From positions 62,001 to 126,000 of the forward strand of contig CAISEB010000016.1 of the NCBI GenBank assembly GCA_903884235.1: a stretch of DNA of 64,000 nucleotides, read 5' to 3'. The DNA is from an uncultured Pseudomonadota bacterium (lineage in GTDB: Bacteria > Pseudomonadota > Gammaproteobacteria > Steroidobacterales > Steroidobacteraceae). Below are positions 54,192 through 62,252 of the stretch, piece after piece; the first letter of the stretch is position 1, and every line of letters begins with the position of its first letter. The notes beneath the pieces were generated by a model. That model ran no database searches, was not told where the DNA came from, and saw nothing but the letters and a program-made list of their open reading frames with translations. A program made the translations under genes and the position numbers.

Positions 54192-55517
54192 CTACGCCCG
54201 GACCTTCTCTGCCGCCCGGTTCTTCAGCGTCGTGTCGACCGCGATCTCGAAGCCGCGCATCGTGTCGGCGAGGCACGAGTCGTCGTGCGCCGCCGAGATG
54301 AACCACGGTTCGCGCGAGTCGGGCTCGCACAGCACGCCCTCGTCGTGCAGGACCTGCGCCATCGCGTCGTAGAACGCATAGTCGCTGCTCTTCCACGTGC
54401 GGTAGTTGCGCGGCGGCTCGGCGTCGAAGTACAGGCCCGTCATCGACGGGTGGCCGACGAAGCTGTGCGGGATGCCGCGCGCCGTCAGGATCTTGGACAT
54501 GCCCGCCATCATCCGCGTGCCGTAGTCGGCGATCCGGTCGAGCGCGTCGGTCTCGTCCAGGATCTCGAGGCACTTCTCGGCGGCTGCGAGCGACACGGAG
54601 TGCGCGGTGTAGGTGCCGCCGTGGGCGACGCCCCGGCCGAGCTTGCGCATGATCTCCTCGCGGCCCGCCAGCACCGAGATCGGATAGCCATTGGCGACGG
54701 CCTTGGCCAGCGTCGTGATGTCGCCGTGCACGCCGTACAGTTCCTGCACGCCGCCGCGACCGACGCGGAAGCCCGTCTTCACCTCGTCGATGAACAGCAG
54801 CACGCCGTGCTTGTCGCACAGCTCCCGCGCGGCGCGCAGGTACTCGGGCTCGGCGGCGATGCCGAGGCAGTTGCCCATGATCGGCTCGATGAGCATGCAG
54901 GCGATCCGGCCGGCATTGCGCTTGAACGTGTCCTCGAGCTGGTTGGCGTCGTTGGCCTGCACGAAGTGCGCGTAGCCGCGCGCGCCGAGCGGGATGCCTT
55001 CGCTGTAGGGCTTCACCTCGGGCTCGCCGACCTGGCCCCACTTTTCCATCGGCGTGTACCACATGGCCGCGTCGAACAGGCCGTGGTAGCTGCCCTCGAG
55101 CAGGATGTAGTCGTCCTTGCCGGTGTAGGCGCGCGCGAGCCTGAGGCCCGCCATCACCGCCTCGGTGCCGGAGTTCGAGAAGCGCACGAGTTCGGCGGCC
55201 TTGACCATCTTCGAGATGCGATCGGCGACGCGGAACTCACGTTCGGTCGCGAGCGCGAACACGCCGCCGACCTCCATGCCCTCGCGGGCGGCTGCGTCGA
55301 CCTCGGGATGGGCGTAGCCGAGGATGGCCGGGCCGTAACCGAGCCGGTAGTCGACGTAGTGGTTGCCGTCGATGTCCTCGATGCGCGCGCCGCGACCCTG
55401 CTTCACGTAGATCGTCCGGTCTTCGCCCCAGTAGCGGAAGTTCGAGGCGACCCCGAGCGGCAGCTTGGTGACGGCCTTCTTCCACTGGGCATTGCTCTTG
55501 GTCAGGTCGCGCGGCAT
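54192..55517 (-). CDS. Class III aminotransferase (glutamate-1-semialdehyde aminomutase-like)
   Basis: 441 residues. RYWGEDRTIYVKQGRGARIEDIDGNHYVDYRLGYGP, RFSNSGTEAVMAGLRLARAYTGKD, the PLP-contact LLFIDEVKTGFRVGRGG (Asp) and TTLAKAVANGYPISVLAG (Schiff-base Lys) mark a fold-type I omega-aminotransferase closest to the GSA aminomutase group. A dedicated haem role is unlikely because the gene heads a six-gene operon of flavoproteins, GcvT-like protein, ABC ATPase and TonB receptor. The ATG at 55517 has GGAG 8 nt upstream. It is divergent from the Rieske oxygenase pair. Confidence 0.88.
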   Translation of the reverse strand: MPRDLTKSNAQWKKAVTKLPLGVASNFRYWGEDRTIYVKQGRGARIEDIDGNHYVDYRLGYGPAILGYAHPEVDAAAREGMEVGGVFALATEREFRVADRISKMVKAAELVRFSNSGTEAVMAGLRLARAYTGKDDYILLEGSYHGLFDAAMWYTPMEKWGQVGEPEVKPYSEGIPLGARGYAHFVQANDANQLEDTFKRNAGRIACMLIEPIMGNCLGIAAEPEYLRAARELCDKHGVLLFIDEVKTGFRVGRGGVQELYGVHGDITTLAKAVANGYPISVLAGREEIMRKLGRGVAHGGTYTAHSVSLAAAEKCLEILDETDALDRIADYGTRMMAGMSKILTARGIPHSFVGHPSMTGLYFDAEPPRNYRTWKSSDYAFYDAMAQVLHDEGVLCEPDSREPWFISAAHDDSCLADTMRGFEIAVDTTLKNRAAEKVRA

Positions 55518-55805
55518 GGCCGTTCTCCGGTGTCTCGAAACGGGAATCGGGGAGCACGCTAGCAGAGCGTTTTGGCGCCGTCCACGGAAATTTATATGTC
55601 CATATAGTTTTCGATCGTGCGGCGGCGCAGCATCGGTGCGGATCGTGCCCGGGGCAACGCGACTCTCTATCAAATGATTGTAAATAAACAATAAAATAGA
55701 AGTTCAGGGCGTCCCTGAAGGCGCGGAACTGGACACCCGGCCGCTTGCCGGCGAGCGTGCTACGGGCGTAAATTGAACGTGCATATAGGCCAAGGAGGGA
55801 TTGAC
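55518..55805. promoter_or_regulatory. Divergent control region between aminotransferase and Rieske operons
   Basis: 288 bp, AT-rich at 55585-55610 and 55670-55705. It holds the palindrome TATATG-N2-CATATA (55593-55606), a CATATAG half-site near 55782-55788 and the dyad ATTGT-N6-ACAAT (55677-55692). A weak + strand promoter TTGCCG-N18-TAAATT (55745-55774) would start transcription at the half-site. An AAGGAGG Shine-Dalgarno lies 7-8 nt before the Rieske ATG. Confidence 0.5.
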
Positions 55806-56978
55806 ATGACGACCGCCCCGACTGCTGCGGGACGGCCCCGCTTGGCGCTGCCGGCGTGGGTCTACAACCACCCGGAGATGACCCGTCTCGAGACCGAGCG
55901 GGTGCTGCGGCCCAGCTGGCAGATCGCCTGCCACGTCAGTTCCCTGCCGGCCTCCGGCGACTACGTGGCCTTCGACCTCGGCGCGGACAGCGTGCTCGTG
56001 CTGCGCGACCGGGACGGTGCGATCCGCGCCTTCCACAACGTCTGCCGCCATCGCGGGGCGCGGCTCGTCGACGGCACCGGCCACTGCCCCGGCGCCGTGA
56101 CCTGCCCGTACCACGGCTGGTCGTACCGCTTCGACGGTTCGCTGCGGGCCATTCCGGGGGCCGAGACGTTCCCGGGCCTCGACCGTGGCGCGCACGCCCT
56201 GAAGCCCGTCCACGTCGAGGTCCTGCTCGGCTTCGTGTTCATCAGCTTCGCCGACGCGCCGGCGCCGCTTGCGCCCCAGTGGGCACCAATCCTCGATGAG
56301 TTCGCGCCGTACCGGATCGAGGAGATGGTGCCGCTCGGTCCCGTCGGCTACGAGGACTGGGAGGTCGACTGGAAGGTCGCGATGGACAACTACCTCGAGT
56401 CCTACCATGTGCCCATCGGGCATCCAGGCCTCTACCGCCTGTGTACGCCCGACTACGAGGACCAGCGGGGCATCCCGGGCATCGCACGCGGCACGGGCTG
56501 GCTGCGCGACGCGCCGTCGCCGCGCTGGTCCGAGCGCATGTACCAACAGCTCGTGTCGCGGGTCGTCACCGACCTGCCGGAGCCGAACCGGCGCGCCTGG
56601 CGTTCCTACAGCGTGCTGCCGAACCTCGGGATCGACGTCTACCCCGAGCAGATCGACTTCTTCCAGATCCTGCCGCGTGGCCCCGGGCGCTGCCAGATCC
56701 GCTATGCGCTCTTCGGCCTGCCGGATGCACGGCGCGAGATGCGCGTGCTGCGTGCACTCGGGCAGCGCATCAACGCGGCGGTCAACGAGGAGGACCGGGC
56801 GCTGTGCCTGCGGGTCCAGCGTGGGCTCGCCTCGCCGAGCTACACGCCGGGGCCACTGTCGGCGATCGAGACGTGGATGGGCGAGTTCCACGACCTGCTC
56901 GAATCCAGGATCCCGGAGCTGCGGCTGGCGCAGCCACCGTCGCATTTCGGGCCGGCGCCTGCACGGGATGCCGCATGA
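55806..56978 (+). CDS. Rieske non-heme iron oxygenase, alpha subunit (betaine/carnitine oxygenase-like), copy 1
   Basis: 390 residues. The [2Fe-2S] Rieske ligands are Cys80-x-His82 and Cys100-x2-His103 (NVCRHRG and CPYHGW). The mononuclear iron site is in DWKVAMDNYLESYHVPIGHPG (His201, His206), with the third Asp expected in the C-terminal helix around NEEDRALCLRVQRG. The pattern fits the GbcA/CntA group that hydroxylates quaternary ammonium compounds. The ATG at 55806 has a near-perfect AAGGAGG. Its stop overlaps the second oxygenase gene (ATGA). No reductase (GbcB/CntB) or ferredoxin gene is in the window. Substrate by context: glycine betaine or a related amine. Confidence 0.88.
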   Translation: MTTAPTAAGRPRLALPAWVYNHPEMTRLETERVLRPSWQIACHVSSLPASGDYVAFDLGADSVLVLRDRDGAIRAFHNVCRHRGARLVDGTGHCPGAVTCPYHGWSYRFDGSLRAIPGAETFPGLDRGAHALKPVHVEVLLGFVFISFADAPAPLAPQWAPILDEFAPYRIEEMVPLGPVGYEDWEVDWKVAMDNYLESYHVPIGHPGLYRLCTPDYEDQRGIPGIARGTGWLRDAPSPRWSERMYQQLVSRVVTDLPEPNRRAWRSYSVLPNLGIDVYPEQIDFFQILPRGPGRCQIRYALFGLPDARREMRVLRALGQRINAAVNEEDRALCLRVQRGLASPSYTPGPLSAIETWMGEFHDLLESRIPELRLAQPPSHFGPAPARDAA

Positions 56979-58153
56979 ATGCCACGCCCACCGACGACCC
57001 GACCGCAGGGGGCTTCAACGGCCTGAAGCGACTCGAGCACTCATTGCCGAGCAGGTGGTACCACGACCCGGTGCAGTACGCTCGCGAGCTCGATGCGATC
57101 TGGTATCGCCGCTGGGTGTATCTCTGCCGCGCCGCGACACTGCCCGAATCGCGCTCGTTCCGGACGTTCACGCTCGGCACGCAGCCAATCCTGCTGGTGC
57201 GGGACGAGCAGGGCGAGCTGCGCGCGTACTACAACACCTGCCGCCATCGCGGCGCCGCGCTCTGCCAGGAGCCCGAGGGACGCGTGCCGGCCGGAGGGAT
57301 CACCTGTCCGTACCACGGCTGGAACTACCGCCTGAGCGGGGAACTCGCGCGGATCCCGTCGGCCGGCCGCGCGCACTTCGTCGAGCGCGCCGAGCACGGG
57401 CTGTATCCCATCGCGATGCGGGTCTGGCGCGGCTTCGTGTACGTGAACCTCGCGGGCGACCAGGGCCCCGCGTTCGACGACAACTTCAACGGCAACACGC
57501 GCCAGTTCGCGAACTGGCCGGTGGAGGGCCTCGAGCTCGGCCACCGGATGACCAAGCGTGCGCGCTGCAACTGGAAGGTCTTCTGGGAAAACTACAACGA
57601 GTGCCTGCACTGCCCCGGCGTGCATCCGGGCCTCGTCGACATGGTGCCGATCTACCGGCGCGGCATCATGGAGGAGCGCGACGACCCGGCGTGGGCGACG
57701 CATCCGCCGGGCGACGATCCGCTGCATCGCGGCGGCCTCAAGCGCGGCGCGGTGACCTGGACCGCGGACGGCAAGTCACTCGGCAACGACTTCAGCCAGC
57801 TGACGGACGAGGAACGGCGCGTCGGCTACCACTTCCTGACGAGCTTGCCGTCGCAGTACATCGTGTTCCACGTCGACCACGTGCGCTCCGCGCGGCTGCT
57901 GCCGCTCGGCCCGGAGGAATTGGAACTCGAAGTCGAATGGCTGTTCCCGAGGGCCACGCTCGCGGACCCCACGATCGACATCATGAAGGCCTGCGACTTC
58001 TCGGCCGGCGTGATGCTCGAGGACGCGGCGATCTGCGAGGTCGCCCAGCGCGGACTGCACGCCCAGCCCCACGTGCGCGGCGTGCTGATGCCGGAGGAAT
58101 ACGACGTCTGGCGCTTCCAGCGCTGGGTGCTGGAGGCACTGGGCGCCGGCTGA
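56975..58153 (+). CDS. Rieske non-heme iron oxygenase, alpha subunit (GbcA-like), copy 2
   Basis: 392 residues. Rieske ligands are Cys89-x-His91 (NTCRHRG) and Cys111-x2-His114 (CPYHGW). The iron ligands His212 and His217 are in WKVFWENYNECLHCPGVHPGL, a motif very like glycine betaine monooxygenase GbcA. It is translationally coupled to copy 1. Two alpha subunits in one operon may form a mixed oligomer or act on successive methylated substrates. GbcA-type enzymes demethylate glycine betaine to dimethylglycine, which would feed the dehydrogenase encoded at 27563-29980. Confidence 0.88.
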   Translation: MNATPTDDPTAGGFNGLKRLEHSLPSRWYHDPVQYARELDAIWYRRWVYLCRAATLPESRSFRTFTLGTQPILLVRDEQGELRAYYNTCRHRGAALCQEPEGRVPAGGITCPYHGWNYRLSGELARIPSAGRAHFVERAEHGLYPIAMRVWRGFVYVNLAGDQGPAFDDNFNGNTRQFANWPVEGLELGHRMTKRARCNWKVFWENYNECLHCPGVHPGLVDMVPIYRRGIMEERDDPAWATHPPGDDPLHRGGLKRGAVTWTADGKSLGNDFSQLTDEERRVGYHFLTSLPSQYIVFHVDHVRSARLLPLGPEELELEVEWLFPRATLADPTIDIMKACDFSAGVMLEDAAICEVAQRGLHAQPHVRGVLMPEEYDVWRFQRWVLEALGAG

Positions 58154-58164
58154 GCGCCGGCGCC
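58142..58164. terminator. Bidirectional hairpin between convergent Rieske and aldehyde dehydrogenase genes
   Basis: 9-bp perfect inverted repeat GGCGCCGGC-N5-GCCGGCGCC that includes the Rieske stop codon and ends 9 bp before the convergent stop. There is no T-run. Confidence 0.5.
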
Positions 58165-58172
58165 CCGGGGCG

Positions 58173-59666
58173 TCAGCCGAGGTGCACCCAGGCGGATTTC
58201 GTCTGGGTGTAGCCGAGCAGGCTCTCGAGGCACTTGTCGCGGCCCTGGCCGGACTGCTTGTAGCCGCCGAATGGCTGCGTCATGTCGCCATGGTCGAAGC
58301 AGTTGACCCAGATCACGCCGGCCTCGAGATCGCGCACGGCCGTGTGGGCCGTGACGAGGTCGCGCGTCCAGACGGACGCGGCGAGGCCGTAGATCGAGTC
58401 GTTGGCGATCGCCAGCGCGTTCTCGAGGCCGTCGACGACGATGGCGGCCGCGACGGGCCCGAAGATTTCCTCGCGCGCGATCGTCATGCGGGCGCTGACG
58501 CCCGAGAACAGCGTCGGGTTCACGTAGCTGCCGGGCAGTTCCGGGCGGCTGCCGCCGAATTCGAGCTTCGCGCCTTCCTGCTTCGCACCTTCGATGTAGC
58601 TGACGACGCGCGCGCAGTGCGAGCTCGTGACCAGGGGCCCGAGGTTCGTGGACGGGTCCAGCGGGTCGCCGGCCCGGTAGGCATCCCGGCCGCGCTCGAC
58701 GAAGCGGGCGATGAACTCCTCCGCGATCGGCCGGTCGACGAGCAGGCGCGAGCCGGCGTTGCACACCTCGCCCATGTTCCCGAAGATGCCGTTGATCGCG
58801 TAGGTCACGGCGCGGTCGATGTCGCCGAGGTCGGACAGGAAGATCTGCGGCGACTTGCCGCCGCACTCGAGGCTGACGCGCTTCATGTTCGACTGGCCCG
58901 CGTAGACCAGCATCAGCTTGCCGACCTCGGTGGATCCCGTGAACGCGACCTTGTTGACGTCCATGTGCAGGGCGAGCGCGGAGCCGACGGTCTCGCCGAG
59001 GCCGTTGACGACGTTGAACACGCCCGGCGGTCCGCCAGCCTCGATGAACAGCTCCGCCATCACGAGGGCTGACAGCGGCGACTGCTCGGCGGGCTTCAGC
59101 ACGACCGAGTTGCCGGCCGCGAGCGCGGGCGCGACCTTCCAGGACGCCATCAGCAGCGGGTAGTTCCAGGGCACGATGCAGCCGACGACGCCGAGCGGCT
59201 CGCGCAGGATGTAGTGGAACGCATCCGCCGCGGTCGAGGTCACGGCGCCGTCGACCTTGTCGATGAGCTCGGCGAAGTAGGTGAAGGTCTGCACGGCCGA
59301 CGGGATGTCGATGTTCAGCATGTCGCTGATCGGCTTGCCCATCGTCAGCGTGTCGAGCAGCGCGAGGCGCTCCGCATTCTCCGACAGCAGGCCGGCGAAC
59401 CGGGTCATCACGGCCATGCGGTCGCGTGGCGCCATGCGCCGCCAGGCGCCGCTCTTGAACGCGCGGCGACCCGAGGCGACCGCGACGTCGATGTCGGCGG
59501 CGGTGCCGGCGGCGACCTCGCACAGCGGCTGGCCCGTGGCCGGGTTCGTGACGACGAAGCGCTGGCCGGCCCTGGCGGGCACGTGGCTGCCGTCGATGAA
59601 GTGGCCGGTTTCGTAGCGCAGCGCGGCGGCGCGCGCATGCCAGTCGTGGGTCGAAAGGGTCGTCAT
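58173..59666 (-). CDS. NAD(P)-dependent aldehyde dehydrogenase (PuuC/aminoaldehyde type)
   Basis: 497 residues with VPWNYPLLMASWKVAPALAAGNSVVLKPAEQSP, VAFTGSTEVGKLM, VSLECGGKSPQ (Glu), MGEVCNAGSRL (catalytic Cys) and EEIFGPVAA. The closest functional group is gamma-glutamyl-gamma-aminobutyraldehyde and other omega-aminoaldehyde dehydrogenases. Its ATG overlaps the stop of the TetR-pseudo-Rieske gene (ATGA), so regulator and enzyme are made from one message. It could oxidise aldehydes released by oxygenase action, or the trimethylaminobutyraldehyde precursor of gamma-butyrobetaine. This is inferred. Confidence 0.9.
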   Translation of the reverse strand: MTTLSTHDWHARAAALRYETGHFIDGSHVPARAGQRFVVTNPATGQPLCEVAAGTAADIDVAVASGRRAFKSGAWRRMAPRDRMAVMTRFAGLLSENAERLALLDTLTMGKPISDMLNIDIPSAVQTFTYFAELIDKVDGAVTSTAADAFHYILREPLGVVGCIVPWNYPLLMASWKVAPALAAGNSVVLKPAEQSPLSALVMAELFIEAGGPPGVFNVVNGLGETVGSALALHMDVNKVAFTGSTEVGKLMLVYAGQSNMKRVSLECGGKSPQIFLSDLGDIDRAVTYAINGIFGNMGEVCNAGSRLLVDRPIAEEFIARFVERGRDAYRAGDPLDPSTNLGPLVTSSHCARVVSYIEGAKQEGAKLEFGGSRPELPGSYVNPTLFSGVSARMTIAREEIFGPVAAAIVVDGLENALAIANDSIYGLAASVWTRDLVTAHTAVRDLEAGVIWVNCFDHGDMTQPFGGYKQSGQGRDKCLESLLGYTQTKSAWVHLG

Positions 59667-61219
59667 GGGCGGTCTCCAGGGGAACGGGCGCTGCCCGGCA
59701 GCAGCCGGGCGATCGAGCGACGGAAGGCCTCGAGCGCCGGTGGCGTCGAGGCGGATGTCTCGGGACGGTAGGCGGGCGATTCTAAGCCGCGCTGCACCGA
59801 CTCCGCGAGCGCGAGCTCGCCGGCGAGCGCAGGGCGGGGTGCCGCGCGTGTCGCGGCGGTGGACGGGCGGGCGTAGTCGTGGATGCGCAGCCGGGACCGG
59901 CCCGCCGCGACCGGGATGACCTGCAGCACGAGCAGTCCGGTCGCCGTGGACCGAAGCAGGTGATTCGGCGCGACGAAGCTCGTCGTCGCCCCGGCTTCAT
60001 CGCCGACCTCCGCACCGCCATCGACTGCGAGGGCGGGCCGCTCCAGCCAGTTCTCCACCACGACCTTCCAGTCCGCCGCGACCTCGATCTCGTCATGGCT
60101 ACCGCCGGCGAGCCCGGCAACCTGGGCGGCGGACATCGCCCGCGCCGCCGGTGGCGGCCCGGCCGCGCCACTGCGCACCCACAGCAGGTCATCCACGACG
60201 GCCAGTGAGAGGCCGTCCAGCGGCCCGCCCGGCGTGTCGCCGTGGGCTTCGCCCGCGAGCCCGTAATGCAGCCCGTGCAGCTCGCAGCGGATGCCGTCGG
60301 TGAGCCGGCCGGCCGGTGCCGGGACGAGCAGGTGGGGGCGCTGGCGGCAGACATTGCGCAGCGCCCGCAGGGCGCCGTCCGTGCCGCGAACGACGAGCGC
60401 CCGCTCCACCGGTCCGTCGATCACGACGTAGTCGCCTGCGGCGGCGAGTTCGCCGGCAAGGCCCGCGAACTGCCAGCTGTCCCGGTACAGCGCGTCGAGC
60501 TCGAGCGCGAACACGGCCGGCGCCGCGTAGGCGGCGGGCGGGAGCGTCGGCGCGCGTCCCTCGCCCGCCGGCACGAACGCGGTCGGGAATACCGAGCGCA
60601 GATAGCCGAAGGCGCGGCGTCGCGCGCCGGCCCGGTCGATGGTCGACTCCGTCTGGAACGCGAATCCCTGCCAGAGCATCTCGAGCACGCCGATCAGGCC
60701 CAGCGCGATCGCGTCCGCGTCCAGGTGCAGCAGCCGCTCGCGATCGATCACCGCCGCGACGAGGTCGCGCACCAGGGTCTCGAACTTGCTGTCGCGCGTG
60801 CCACAGATGTCGTAGTACTCCTGGCGCGAGCTCGCCTCGCCCCAGAACGAGTACCAGACCGACACCTTGCGGGCGCTCGCGATCTCGGGTCCCAGGTACA
60901 GCTCGACCAGCCGGGCGAGCGCCTCGACCGGCCGATCGCGCAGCGCGGCGACGGGGACCAGCACCTGCTCCTCGAATTCGGTGGCCAGGAACTCGAGGGA
61001 CGCGACCAGCATCGCGTCCTTCGACTCGAAGTAGAAGCGGACGATGCCCGGCGACAGGTGGGCGATCGCCACGACCTTCTCGACGGTCGTCTTCGACGGG
61101 CCGTGCAGGTGCAGCGCCGAGATGCAGGCGTCGATCAGGCGCTGGCGCTGGCGTGCCCGGGAGGCCCTCGGCGCCGCGGGTGCCGGCGTCCCGTCCGCGG
61201 GGCGGCGTGGCCCGGTCAT
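59663..61219 (-). CDS. TetR regulator fused to a degenerate Rieske oxygenase domain
   Basis: 518 residues in one uninterrupted frame. Residues about 20-215 form a complete BetI-like TetR protein: helix-turn-helix STVEKVV-like KTTVEKVVAIAHLSPGIVRFYFESKD, then VWYSFWGEASSRQEYYDICG and IGVLEMLWQGFAF. Residues about 225-515 align with the Rieske oxygenase at 55806-56978 (SWQFAGLAGELAAAGDYVV, DGALRALRNVC, RCELHGLHYGLAG, ESVQRGLESPAYRP). The first Rieske His is Gln293 (Cys291-Arg-Gln), while Cys312 and His315 remain. The mononuclear-iron His pair is replaced in WKVVVENWLERPALA. It therefore appears to be a catalytically dead oxygenase serving as a sensor. The ATG at 61219 is preferred; a GTG at 61234 is possible. 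It is coupled to the aldehyde dehydrogenase gene. Confidence 0.87.
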   Translation of the reverse strand: MTGPRRPADGTPAPAAPRASRARQRQRLIDACISALHLHGPSKTTVEKVVAIAHLSPGIVRFYFESKDAMLVASLEFLATEFEEQVLVPVAALRDRPVEALARLVELYLGPEIASARKVSVWYSFWGEASSRQEYYDICGTRDSKFETLVRDLVAAVIDRERLLHLDADAIALGLIGVLEMLWQGFAFQTESTIDRAGARRRAFGYLRSVFPTAFVPAGEGRAPTLPPAAYAAPAVFALELDALYRDSWQFAGLAGELAAAGDYVVIDGPVERALVVRGTDGALRALRNVCRQRPHLLVPAPAGRLTDGIRCELHGLHYGLAGEAHGDTPGGPLDGLSLAVVDDLLWVRSGAAGPPPAARAMSAAQVAGLAGGSHDEIEVAADWKVVVENWLERPALAVDGGAEVGDEAGATTSFVAPNHLLRSTATGLLVLQVIPVAAGRSRLRIHDYARPSTAATRAAPRPALAGELALAESVQRGLESPAYRPETSASTPPALEAFRRSIARLLPGSARSPGDRP

Positions 61220-61323
61220 GCCCCGTCCCCGCACCGCGCGAGGGCGCGCGCCCTTCCCGGCCGCGTCACGCTCGGGCAGACTCGATCGCTGGACGGCGTG
61301 TGCCGGCCTGCACGGAGTCTGGT

Positions 61324-62250
61324 GTGGTGGAACGAACTGGCGGACAACGGCCCTCCCTCGGGGCGTTCGTGGCGCGTTACGGCCGGTGGCTGATCATATT
61401 GCCGCCGCTGGCGTTCCTGGCGGTGTTCTTCCTGATCCCGTTCGGCTTCGCGCTCAAGATCAGCTTCGCCGAGGCGGCGCTCAGGATCCCGCCGTTCACC
61501 GAAGTCTGGACTGTGACGCCGGACCACCACCTGCATTTCGCGCCGAGCCTCGCCAACTACAAGTACCTGCTGACCGACGAAGTTTATGCCGTTTCCTACT
61601 TTTACTCGATCCGGACCGCATTCTTCTCGACCCTGATCTGCCTGCTGATCGGCTACCCGATGGCCTACGCGATGGCCCGCTCGTCGAAGGCGACGCAGGG
61701 CATCCTGATGCTGGTGATCATCCTGCCGTTCTGGACGTCGTTCCTGCTCAGGGTGTATGCCCTCGAGGGCATCATCCGTGACAACGGCCTGCTGAACACG
61801 GCCCTGCTGTGGCTCGGGGTCATCGATCATCCGCTCAAGATCATGCGGACGACGTTCGCGGTCTACCTCGGGATCGTCTATTCCTACCTGCCGTTCATGG
61901 TGCTGCCGCTGTACGCGACGCTCGAGAAGCTCGACCTCACGCTCTTGGAGGCGGCGTCCGACCTCGGCAGCCGGCCATGGCGGGCGTTCGTCGATGTGAC
62001 GCTGCCCCTGTCGATGCCCGGCGTGATCGCCGGTTCCATGCTGGTGTTCATCCCGGCCGTCGGTGAATACGTGATCCCGGCGCTGCTCGGCGGTCCCGAC
62101 AACCTGATGATCGGCCGGGTCCTCTGGGACGAATTCTTCGCGAACCACGACTGGCCGGTGGCCGCGGCGGTGTCGATCGCGTTCCTCGTGCTGCTCGCGG
62201 GGCCCATCGCGCTGCACCAGCACTACCGCGTCGGCCAGATGGAGCACTGA
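61324..62250 (+). CDS. ABC transporter permease, polyamine (PotB/PotH) type
   Basis: About 308 residues with six predicted membrane segments. The EAA loop is LEAASDLGSRPWRAFVDVTLPLSMPGVIAG. LLIGYPMAYAMARSS and IIRDNGLLNTALLWLG are typical of the spermidine/putrescine permease family. GTG at 61324 with GGAG 6 nt upstream is preferred; a GTG three bases later and another at 61369 are alternatives. It is divergent from the TetR-pseudo-Rieske gene across a 104-bp gap. The second permease follows 2 bp after its stop. The ATPase at 48559-49704 is the likely partner. Confidence 0.88.
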   Translation: MVERTGGQRPSLGAFVARYGRWLIILPPLAFLAVFFLIPFGFALKISFAEAALRIPPFTEVWTVTPDHHLHFAPSLANYKYLLTDEVYAVSYFYSIRTAFFSTLICLLIGYPMAYAMARSSKATQGILMLVIILPFWTSFLLRVYALEGIIRDNGLLNTALLWLGVIDHPLKIMRTTFAVYLGIVYSYLPFMVLPLYATLEKLDLTLLEAASDLGSRPWRAFVDVTLPLSMPGVIAGSMLVFIPAVGEYVIPALLGGPDNLMIGRVLWDEFFANHDWPVAAAVSIAFLVLLAGPIALHQHYRVGQMEH

Positions 62251-62252
62251 CC

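Noticed and set aside
50992-55062. A very long minus-strand open frame (over 1,300 codons)
   Set aside because: Only its last 527 codons encode the PYROXD2-like protein. The upstream part is an out-of-frame reading of the preceding flavoprotein and aminotransferase genes, kept open by high GC.
54192-55517. hemL (haem-pathway glutamate-1-semialdehyde aminomutase)
   Set aside because: Similar family, but it heads a catabolic operon and no tetrapyrrole genes are nearby; a specific catabolic aminotransferase is more likely.
52653-55562. Long + strand open frame of about 970 codons
   Set aside because: Antisense to two well-supported minus-strand genes; composition is Arg/Ala/Val/His-rich with no domain.
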